Source of the DNA: Polytrichum commune
Lineage: Eukaryota > Streptophyta > Polytrichopsida > Polytrichales > Polytrichaceae
Direction of reading: 5' to 3'
Length of the DNA: 64,000 nt
Assembly (NCBI GenBank): GCA_950295325.1
Contig: OX485806.1
Location: 44,883,169-44,947,168, forward strand
A model generated the notes under the pieces. That model was not told the origin of the DNA. It did not search any database and saw only the letters and a list, made by a program, of their open reading frames with translations. Shown here one piece after another: positions 47,788 through 57,350 of this stretch; positions within the stretch are counted from its first letter, which is position 1; every line of letters starts with the position of its first letter. The translations under genes were made by a program, and so were the position numbers.

Positions 47788-48900
47788 TGAAAATATACCC
47801 TAGAGGGAAAGGTTGGTGGGAAAACCACCACTGCATGAGGCGGATTAGGTCCCAAAATAGACTAGACCTGGGATCCTCTAGTCCTCTGCCTGTTCCAGCA
47901 CGTAAATGGCCCTGGCATGGCCATCCCTCAATCACCATATCCATTGGACCCAAGTGTTGTAAGTCGGCCTCACTGATGAGTGTGACATCACGAAGGAGAC
48001 GTGAAAAACACCCATGAATGGCAGTCGGGTGTAACTGCTGAGGATACAACACCATCAACTGGTGAAGATAGTGACGAGCCACACGGGTGGACACTTGAGA
48101 GTTGTCCACATAGACATACCGCTTGACCGTAAGGCCAGCCTCCAAGACGACTGTTAATCCTGTGCCAATGCCCCCAAACATCTCCACCAAAGTAATCCCA
48201 GTGTCTGGAGGGCGCCACAAAATGGGGCGTACCAATGTGGATAGAATATCCGATATGACTGGTATGGGAAAACTGAAAGAGAGGACAATGTCCTCATACC
48301 GTTGGAACAAGCCGGAGGAATCACACCACGGAGGTAGAGGGTCCTTAGAATGGCGTACCAAAGTATGCCTAGGTGCCATCTCTCGTGGGTCTTCAACATC
48401 CCCCATGAATGCCAATGACTCCTCCAACAATGCGGATCCATAAGGCAATGTATCCACAATAACACTGCATCCAAAAACCATGGATAATGGTTCGATGGTG
48501 GCGGCAGCTACAAAGGCCATAGGAATAAGTTCCCTACGGCCGTCTCCAGCTGACCAACCTGGTTTGATCCAAGCCTCCTCAGTCCAGTTGTCCAAACCAA
48601 AACTGAGGGGGTAAAGTGCTTGCTGACCAACTAAAATGTCATAGTTGGTCGCATTCGTCACCGCACATCTAAGAAGAAGAGGTGCGGGTGAATCTCCAGG
48701 CTTCACCCGGAAGCTAAGCTGTAATGGCTCCCGAGTATAACCAGTGGCCCGCTCCACGTGGCCAATGCATGTGATGATGGTAAATGGGCACGGAGCCAAG
48801 ACGTCGTCCGTCAATCGCAATTCCTGCGCAAGCTTTTTGTCGATCATAACAGGCTATGCTCCTGAATCCATCATCACAGACTAGGGAGCAACTCAAATAG
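47624..48900 (-). pseudogene. Retropepsin and C5 methyltransferase N-terminal half
   Basis: The protease active site MDSGA lies at 48,857-48,871, with TAG codons close on both sides (48,854-48,856 and 48,881-48,883). The typical retropepsin end YDILVG is at about 48,628-48,650. The methyltransferase follows. Motif I (LVEMFGGIGTGL, about 48,160-48,200) would bind S-adenosylmethionine. VYVDNS is motif II-like. WPCQGH (about 47,905-47,925) is motif IV with the catalytic Cys, followed by GLEDPRSSLFWDLIRL. True reading ends near 47,790; beyond that the frame to 47,624 is out of register. At the break the expected motif VI (ENV) is absent (YIFSV). It would methylate cytosine in DNA; this copy should be inactive. 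Confidence 0.85.
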
Positions 48901-49117
48901 GGTTGCCCCGAATCCGACCGACCATCAAAATGCTGGAATCATTCACCATCCATACAACGCCAGATCGAATGCTTCGACGCTTGCGAGCAGGTCGAGCAGC
49001 TACATCTGAAAGATAAGCTGCACCTGCGGAGGCTGGTGAATTATAAAATGAGGTGGACTCTTGGCCATCCGAGGCGTGTGCGTCAAAAGACGCAATGGCC
49101 TCAGCCGCAAGCCTCGC

Positions 49118-51004
49118 TCATCGTTTGGCCACTTCCTCCGGATCCTCCGTGGTAGGAAGGTCCGCGGTGGCTTGAGCCACAGTCAAAGAAGGCGGTGATG
49201 CCTTTCCCTCCAAAATCCTACCCGCTAGGTGAAAAACCTTAGCGGGTTGGACATCGGATGACGACCACTCCATCGTTGTGAACAAAGGGGTGTGCAACAC
49301 TTTGGATGCCAAAGTGTGCATCACATCGGTCGCTGGATTCAAAGCCTCCAAGCTCGAATTACGACCACTGATAGATTGGACAGCATCAGCCAATCCAAAA
49401 GACAATGGAAGACGTGCCTGGCCAATCTGATCCGCAGGACCATTGTTTCGAGCGCGTAAGTTGTCCACAGACTCCCCTGTGGTCGGAGGCGTGGCTTGTG
49501 ACACGGTTTGAGCACGTGTCACCGCTGCGGTACTATCCACTTGTCCAGAATCTCCGAACATATAATAATTTGGAGTGGAAGAACTAGCCTTAGTGCCGGA
49601 GGTAGATGGTAAGTCCAAAATTTGGCTGGATAACCCCAAAGTTTTGAATCTCTCCTCCAAGGCACCAACCTTGGCCTCCAACGTCTTTTCCCGTTTGGAA
49701 GTAGGATGTTTTTCTGGATGGAGAGCAAAGCAATTCTCCATCGCGTGATTGTTCCGCCCACAATGGGAACACTTCAACTGTTTGGATAACTGATTACCCG
49801 CCTCCTTTGCTGAGCCCTTAGCGGGAACAAATGGTTTCCGCTTCGGAGTAATGACGGTCTGGGCTTGCCTTTGCTTCGAAGGACAATCCTTCTTAGCATG
49901 GCCCGCCTGCCCACAAGACCAACAGGGCAAGGTCTTGTTCACCTCTGCCTCCGCCAACCTTGCAGTCGCAATTGGAGCCTTCCGAGACTTACTAGAATCC
50001 ACTAGCAAGGACACCAAATCAGCGGCATCGTGCTGACACAATGCACGATCACACTGCTCTATCACTGCGAATGCCTCTGCGTGTGTCGCCCGACCACCAA
50101 ACTCCATGATGATCCTAGGCAACGCCAAATCAAGGAGGCGTTTGTCAATCTTTGACAAGAACACCTTCATCAACTGACTTTCCGCAAACACACCTCCAAA
50201 TTCTCTGGCAAACCTTGCCAACCTCATATACATGGTACGAGGTGTATCGTCCTTCTCCCGTCTGAAATCCTGTATCCGTTGCATCTGGTCACGACGGAAG
50301 CCTCAGTACTCCTCCTGTAGATGCAGCTCAAATGCCCGCAATGGCTCAAAATCTGGCGGAGCCCCTACAGAGGCTAAATCCGCTTGGGTGGCCTGGGCAT
50401 AACGAGATAGTGGGCTCGACGTGCTTGCCGCAGTGGGAGCAGGACCCGTAGCCCTCGGCTCACCAGGAGGAGCTCCCTCCACATAACCTCCTTCCGGTAC
50501 CTCTGACTTAATCTCAGGAACGGCCATCAAACTAGAAGTTGCGCCTTCATTCAATGCGGACACCAACTCAACCCGAGTCTCCCAGTACCGCTCCACCTGG
50601 CACAGCTCCATCCAATGAGCATCCGTCCATTGCTCATAGGTCTGGAGAGCTTCGTGCTCCAAATGCTGTGGCAGAAGCTCGAACGCATATCAATCGTTGA
50701 AGTTGGTATTGCGTTGACGCTTCTCCCTCATCCATGTTCTGAACCGAATTTTCCAATCTTGCAGGGAAATGGTCCCCGCTCGACCAGAAAATCGGTCCCG
50801 GATGCCGCCACGCGTCTCCTCCTCCATCTCGTCAAAGGGTCTCACCCAAAGGACGTGAGACCGAGTGGCAGTCCCCCATGCCAAAGTAGGCTGAAAAGCC
50901 TCGTCGGGTGCTACCACGGGTTCACTGTCCAAAAGGTCCGAAGATCGACCTTGCGATGATGCCAGAGACGGAGAACGATAATGTTGGCTCCGAGTTGTAA
51001 TCAT
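49118..51004 (-). pseudogene. Gypsy Gag with two CCHC zinc knuckles
   Basis: The start ATG is at 51,004 (MITTRSQHYRSPS). TGA codons at 50,690-50,692, 50,303-50,305 and 49,118-49,120 interrupt a single frame that continues into protease. The middle part (DFRREKDDTPRTMYMRLARF, FLSKIDKRL) has the look of a gypsy capsid domain. Two CCHC knuckles follow: CWSCGQAGHAKKDC (about 49,880-49,925) and CSHCGRNNHAMENC (about 49,726-49,772). The product would coat the element's RNA in a virus-like particle. The upstream 120 residues are acidic and Pro/Ser-rich. Confidence 0.85.
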
Positions 51005-52726
51005 AAACCCGCAATGGATTTGGTCACTAGAGCTAACAACCTAAACTAATGCGGTATTAAGGTAAAGGCAACCTGCACCTGCAACCACCACCAAATCTTA
51101 TGATCTGCTGGTCATCAATCCAGCCTCACCATAAGGGAATACAAGCACCGCCCACTTGGTGCACACACAAGGGTCTCATCAGTCATTACTCCGACCTCAC
51201 CCCTACAATACCCTATCACAAACTAGGACAACACAAAATGGAGCAATGTTGAAAGACTCCAACACAACAGTCCGCCACGGGGGACGGTACCACAACAAAA
51301 TACAAGGAACAATGCAATAACAACACTGGATCCTCTTCCCCAAAACAACACTTAAACAAAAATTGAAAGCGACCGTGACCAACCGGCACCCACCTACGGT
51401 TGGTGGTCAAAATAAAAAGCCCCTGTTGCTTAAGAAAATGAAATGCTACCTATGCACATCTCTCATCTTCCCACTACAACCTAAGAATCCCTCCTTACAA
51501 GAATGCCGGGAATGTGTGTTGACAAACACAATTCGACCTTAGTAATAATTTATTTTAGGCCGAACGGAAATTTCACATGCTACCCAATCTCCAATGGCAT
51601 TCCCCTCGGAAATTTCGTACAACACAACCCCTAAAAAGAAACCCCAAGTATTTTTAATATTTTATAAAAGCTTAGGTTTTTCTCCTTGTGTCCTTGATTA
51701 ATGAGCCCAAGAAATTAACCTCTTAGAGAGAAAAGAAAATAATAGAAGTTAAAAGGAAACATAAAACAATTAATTATTTAAAATTAAATAAATAATACCT
51801 TAATTATTTAAAATTAAAACAAAACAAAAACAATAAAAATAAAAATAACACGTGACGGGTTGAACTTACAAACACCCAAGTCTCAACCGATTATGCCCAA
51901 AAAAACGTCTCCGATATGAGAGTTAATTAACTCCGACCCCATCTGCAAGGGGGGAAAAGAATAAGTGTCTCTTGCCTGCAGGCCGGCAGTTGGGCAGGCA
52001 GGCCGGCATCTGGGCAGGTAAGCAGCCTGGCAGGCCGACAGTGTGCACAGGGCTGCAGAACAGGGCAGAGAGCGAGGGAGGCAGACCATTTTATTTTTTT
52101 ATTTTTTTTCAACAATTTGATTCCTTTTGAGGGTCAAGAATGCCCCCTTCATCTCCCACTTCACAAATTCATGCTTATAGGTAATTTATGGCAAGAAATT
52201 CCGTGTAATATTTAGAGATTTCTCATCACAATTCAAGATAATGTGTAAACTTCACAAGCACACCTATTTCTTCTTGTTGCTCCGCTAATTCACGATGTTT
52301 GTCGTTCTCCACTCCACAATCCCGCTACCACTTGTCCTCACACTCTTTCTTGAGTGTTGTAGCTCAAGATTTGAAAAAAAAAAATCAAACATTGTTGCCA
52401 AGTGAGAAGGAAGAGAGTAGAACACTCATAATAGCTCTAAATCTCTCTTCAAATGCACACAATTAGTCAAGCTATCTCTCACTCCACCAAGGGAGAATCC
52501 AAGAGTGTAAGTAGGAGGAGAAGAACTCAAGATTTATTGCAAAATCATGCAATCTACACCTCACACAAGCTTTCTCCACACACAAACTCACAAGACTTGA
52601 CTTAGTAAGAATGCCAAGCCAAGGAGGAGGCTCCTCACTTATGAGCCTCACTTTCCAAAACTAAGGTTCATCCATCCAACTCTAAAAGGATGAAGCCCAA
52701 TGGATAAGGTGCGGCCGCCGACGCCG
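51005..52726. other. 5' region of the gypsy element (untranslated leader and possible LTR)
   Basis: No coding sequence is supported. A TG-led stretch starts near 51,516 (TGTGTTGACAAACAC), and AT-rich DNA follows to about 51,860. No primer-binding site is evident: I looked for complements to common tRNA 3' ends. The 51,960-52,090 part is repetitive (GGCAGGCCGGCA-like words). The region ends at the junction with S1-C. Confidence 0.4.
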
Positions 52727-53687
52727 CATATCGTGATAAAGAAGTTATGGTGGTTTGAAGCTGCTGGGGGCTTCTAACCCCATTGGCCAAGGGAAAATGT
52801 CTACTTGACCCCAACCCTTCGGAGAGAGACAAAATATTTCTTCAGGGTGGGATAGGGGCATTGCCCAAAATCCAAGAGGTTCTTATGGGTGAGGCGGCAT
52901 GGCCAACCGAACCCACTCGAGGCCGAACAACATGGTCTCCACGGGCATTGGCCCAACATGGGGGCATAGCTGCCTAGTATGGTTTGGATTGTTGTAATGT
53001 TGTTTCAACAACATGATGATCAACTTAAGGTTGAACTTCCATGGATGGAAGTCTACATCTAATCATTGGTTACCGATTAAGGGGAGAGTCCCAAATGCAA
53101 GTGTAGGGTTGGTCCCCCACCTATGAGCTAAAAAAAGTCTGCGGTATGTCAGCCATAAACCCCCACCCTTAAGTGTCGTAATCCGAGTGAGAGCTCATAG
53201 CTCATATGCATTCACCAACTCCCTTTGCCTTGTAACCCAGCTACCAATGTTCCAACGATGATATTTAAAATACACAACCCTTTTATTTTAAAGACACTAG
53301 GTTCGGAGTATTTACAAATATTCATTTCCCATGATCATTGTCACACAGTCACACTCTCATTGCTCATTTACAAGTTGTACTAAACCTATTAACTACCTAT
53401 GCCTTACATTAATCTAAGTTAAATTACTACTTGGCCCTTATTAACTGTTGGGCTTATTGAGTGTGACTTAATTCAATTACTAAATCAACCCCCCAACTCT
53501 AAGTCCTAACTAATATTTTGTTCTGGTAGACCTACTGGATTAAGAGCCTCGGTGCCTCTGTAACCCATTCTCCTTCCTCGTTGCAGTTAGCTGCTGGTTT
53601 TGGCAGCCTTGTTAACATGCCCTTGGCCAGCATCGATTCTCCCTTCCACCCAACCTTCAAATCAGTCAGCCCTTGTTCCCAGCAACC

Positions 53688-54457
53688 AGGGTTGTCTATC
53701 GCGACGTCCTGCCACCGTCATGACGTCATGACGTGTCGTGTCGGGGCGGACCCCTCCGTCACGACATAATAGGGTCCACGTAGGGTCATACTAGGGGGAA
53801 GCTAGTAGGGTGGGTAAAATACTTACCTTCTTGCCAAGGTGGCATCCAATGTGGCAGAAAAATCCAACGTGGATGTGCATATTTCCCTTGCCAGGTAAAT
53901 CATTTTGCCTTTGTGTTTATCATTCTGTTAAAATCAAAATAGTAAAATATGACAAATGAGGGTGTGGGGGGGAGGGGAACGGAGCGGACAGGGACGGGAA
54001 CGGATGCGGACGGGGGGAACGCCGGATGGACGCCGGATGGAGGCCGGATGGGGTACGGATGGGGTTCGGATTGGGGGGGGGAGGGGGTTCGGATGGGTGG
54101 GGGGGGGGGGCGGGTGTCGGATTAGGGGGGGCGGATGGAGGCCGGATGAGGGCCGGATGGGGTGCCGGATGGGGGAGGGGAACGTAGGGAGCGGGGGGAA
54201 GGGGGGAACGGGGGGGGGGATGGGCGCTAGTAATTTTTTTCCCACTTTACCTCTACTTTGCTGACATGGCACCATACGTGGACATCGTAAATCCTACGTG
54301 TCCTGATTGGGGTAATGTAATTACACAAAAAAATACGGTAAAATTCAATTTCGTCAGGATAAAGACGGCATCCGGCATAATGTCGTGACAGATACGTGTC
54401 GTGACGCCACGACATTATGTCGGGATTAGCCTCCATCACGACACAATAGACAACCCT
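53688..54457. mobile_element. 770-bp terminal-inverted-repeat element (MITE-like) inside S2-G
   Basis: The left end AGGGTTGTCTATCGCGACG matches the reverse complement of the right end at 16 of 19 positions, and the first 12 bases are identical. The 3-mer ACC flanks both sides; ACCAG is an alternative 5-bp reading. Subterminal words also invert (CACGACATAATAGGGTCC on the left, CACGACATTATGTCGGG on the right). There is no transposase, so it would be non-autonomous. The superfamily is unclear: a 3-bp duplication would suit CACTA- or Harbinger-type elements, but the ends match neither standard. Confidence 0.75.
53957..54232 (+). repeat. G-rich low-complexity block with quadruplex-forming runs
   Basis: This block is almost entirely built from GGATGGGGT, GCCGGATGGA and GGGGGGG runs, so it is strongly G-rich on the + strand. 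Runs of four or more G at short spacing recur, matching the usual G-quadruplex pattern several times over. ORFs here on both strands reflect composition only. Confidence 0.8.
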
Positions 54458-57295
54458 ACCAGTATCGTGCAGCTTCCCCGTGAATTGATTTTGTTCGGTG
54501 TGGATCAACCTGCAACCCCTGGCCGTTGACTTCCCCTGAACCAATCTCAGCTCCTTAGCCCCAATTTATTCACCCACCATTAGTCCACAACAACCAAACC
54601 CCTGATCATGAACCCTCCTCCGTAGTAGTTTTACTTAGATGCGAGTGTGAGAGATTCCCCGAAACCTTTGATTTCCCCTGCCAATTCTCCGATTCGCCCA
54701 CCAGCCAATATGAAGTGGTGGCTTTCCATACCGATTGACCACCTCAATGCCAATGAATCCCAGCCTGGCTTTGCCAACAGCCTGTCCACTGCTCCGGCAA
54801 GGCGCTCCCCTCACAACTCGAATTTTGACAAGGCCAACTGATTTCAGAATAGTGTGAGCTCCTCACCCTCCTTAAATCGAGAATCTTCAAGCTTGCTTCA
54901 ACCTCCCTTCTCTACCTTCAGCCTGACCGAGTGGCTACAGCCACAACACAAAGAATCACACCAATTGAGTTTAACATCAACCCACCTTACTCGCAGCCAC
55001 ATTGCTTGTGACAGCAACCGAAACACTGCGAAGTTGAGTCCGTGGACTCAACTCATCTTGAAGCTCTCAGCTGCCTAGCAGTGTGACTCAAACCTCAAAT
55101 CCACACATCCCGCTTTGGTGAGGGCTGATCTCCAGTAGCTCAAGCCATCTCTGCAAGGTGGGTTCTCTCCCAAACTTCTCCGCATTCACCCTCTTTGTCT
55201 GTCGGCAGAGAGGAGCTAAAAATTCCTCCCCAGAGCCTCCTCCGGCCAACGGCCTTGCGGTTCTGTCCACCGAGAGCGAGAGAGAGAGCGGAGGCTTGCT
55301 TCAACCGCCCCGTAGTCCCTGGATCCGGAAAATGCTAGGGTACAGTGGACCCCCCTAATACGAACACTAACGATGCCCATTCTAACACAATCAACCCAGC
55401 TCACTAAGCCTTGAGGCCTAAATCCTATTAACCCGACTAACTAATTCATAAAATCTCAACTTTACACTTTAACACTAAACTACTAACAATCTAGCCTATA
55501 ACTTAATCTAAATTAAAATTCAATATAACACTATTTTTATGTTTTGAATAATTAATAGGAAATCCAAGCCCAAGTTTTAATAACTTCAAAGCTTAAAAAC
55601 ACATGTGGGCACCTAATTTGGGCTCACATGGTATAGAAAACTACCATTCGCATGGTGGAATGCGAAGGGTTAGCGCTCGTAACCCTTGCTGGAATTAACA
55701 AATGGTTTAGATAAATAAGGGGCACTAGCAAGGAAAGCGACAAGATTTGGTATATATTTTGAAAATAATTTAAATTTATTTTTGCTTCCTGATAGGTGTA
55801 ATGTCCATGTGGCATTTTCCCCAATATAGGCGCTAAAATGTCGAGGTCAACTTCAACCCTCAACTTTAGACGATGTAGCCTACTCCTCACTATTTAGATG
55901 AATATTACCAAAAATTAGACTGCTCACAAATTTTTAATCTTTGAAGATGGACATAACATGTCAGTATTGCTATCTAGATTTATGTTGGTAATCTTGATGT
56001 GGTGTACTGTGAGCCTTAAATTTACCTCCAACGGATTAAATACTCACAATTAAGGGTTTTAAGATAAAACATTAGATTATTTGTGAGGAAAATTAGCCAA
56101 AAAATCATTTAGATTAAGATGGCTTTAAAAGAAAGACCCTACAAGGTTGGTTAGGTTTGTTTTACCCTTGAAGTAAGAACTTTGAACAAGTAGGAAATTA
56201 TGCACCAAAGGGGTTAAATACAAATGTCCTTTATCCGAATCGGAAATATTAAGGAATGGGCTAATAAATAGATATGTTACATAGGAAACAAGAAATTCAA
56301 GCAAACATTTTATTGGAAAAAATCAAGCGGCGGCTAAAAAAGAATATTTCCAGAAGTGGCTAAGGAAGAAAAAAAATGACAACCACGTGCGTAACAAATT
56401 TGCCAACTAAAATTAAAATTAAAATTAAAATGAAAAAACCTTTATTAAGGTTTGGGCAAGTAAATTGCGAGGTGGTGTTCACCCTCCCATTAACCACTAA
56501 GGGTTTTGTTCCCACCATTCAAGGAGAAGAAATTCTCGGTAAAAAACCCCTCTTTTCTTCATATCTATCTTTTCACTTTGCACAGTGAAGCCCTCTAAAA
56601 TTCTAGTTAGAATTAAACCATTATTTTGTAGTTAGAATTATTGTGAGTAAGGTAGTGTGTTTTTTAACACATCCCTAAGTTGTTGTCCTAGTTTCATTCG
56701 AGTGTAGTAGACGCAAAATTTACAATTTAATTCTTTGATTTTAAGTGAATTTTCCTTTTGAAATTAGCTTTCCAACAAGTCTAACTTTGTTGAAATCAAA
56801 ATTAGAGAATAATAGTTATGAGTGTTTGAATAAAGGTATCTCATATGTTTTTAAATTTGTAAGCACAAACTTTGTGAGCTCATATCTTTAAGAAAAAACA
56901 TGTACTTTCTTCATCCTTTAAAGGAGTTATAGACCTTGTTCTAAGGTTTTAAGAAAATGTAAGCTTTTTGAAATCAAAGTTAGTAAGTAGAAGTTATGAA
57001 TGTTTGAATGAAGATATTTTAGTTGCCTTTTAATTTGTAAGCACTGACTTTGTAAGCTTATATCTTGAAGGCAAAATATGTAGTTGCGTTGATATTTTGA
57101 CAAGTTATAGGTCTTTTTGTTAATTTTTTAGAAAAAAAATGGATTTCATTTGAAGCTTGTAAACAAAAGTTGTGGGTCTTCAAGTGGAAGAATGTTTACT
57201 GCCTTAAAGTCACTAAGGCCAGCTTTTCAAAACCATTGAATATTTAAGTTGCATTTCTCTCAACAAGTTTTTTTATTAGTTTTCTATTGCCCAAT

Positions 57296-57350
57296 AAATG
57301 AATAAATAAATAAATAAACAAGTAAGTAATGAATGAATGAATGAAGATCT
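57296..57350. repeat. Tetranucleotide simple repeat (AATA/AATG type)
   Basis: AATAAATAAATAAATAAA passes into AATGAATGAATGAATGAA. This is a plain microsatellite. Confidence 0.85.

Larger units (their letters stand above)
43481..52726 (-). mobile_element. Ty3/gypsy retrotransposon with embedded DNA methyltransferase and PHD finger
   Basis: A 9.2-kb insertion in S1-C. On the - strand it reads Gag, protease, C5 cytosine methyltransferase, reverse transcriptase, RNase H, integrase and PHD finger, from 51,004 down to 43,876. RT-before-integrase order places it in Ty3/gypsy. Gag, protease and the first part of the methyltransferase share one frame. The polyprotein span is about 2,370 codons, so the intact ancestor probably had one ORF. 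At least three frameshifts and over a dozen stops show it is dead. I could not find a matching pair of LTRs: the 3' side leaves only about 400 bp, and the 5' side (51,005-52,726) shares no obvious sequence with it. One LTR is probably truncated, or both have diverged. Confidence 0.85.
53147..55628 (+). mobile_element. S2-G: S2 element inside S1-C
   Basis: The ends are TGTCAGCC and TTTGGGCTCACA. Flanking 5-mers CGGTA and TGGTA differ by one transition. The 5' hallmark CCCCCACCCTTAAGTGTCG and the 3' hallmark CACATGTGGGCACC are clear. Without the nested small element it is about 1.7 kb, close to the other S2 copies. No gene is seen. Confidence 0.85.
43059..55742 (+). mobile_element. S1-C: S1 element split into three pieces by later insertions
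   Basis: The pieces are 43,059-43,480 (starting TGTCATGCACCTCTCC), 52,727-53,146 (GAAGTTATGGTGGTTTGAAG onward) and 55,634-55,742 (ending AAAGCGACA). Laid end to end they follow S1-A and S1-B in order, with no gap visible by eye. Flanking 5-mers ATATT and AGATT agree at 4 of 5. The gypsy retrotransposon fills the first gap and S2-G the second. The piece boundaries therefore give independent limits for both insertions. Confidence 0.8.

Noticed and set aside
53956-54275. Gly-rich and Pro-rich ORFs of about 100 codons on opposite strands
   Set aside because: They arise from the G-rich repeat and have no independent coding signal.
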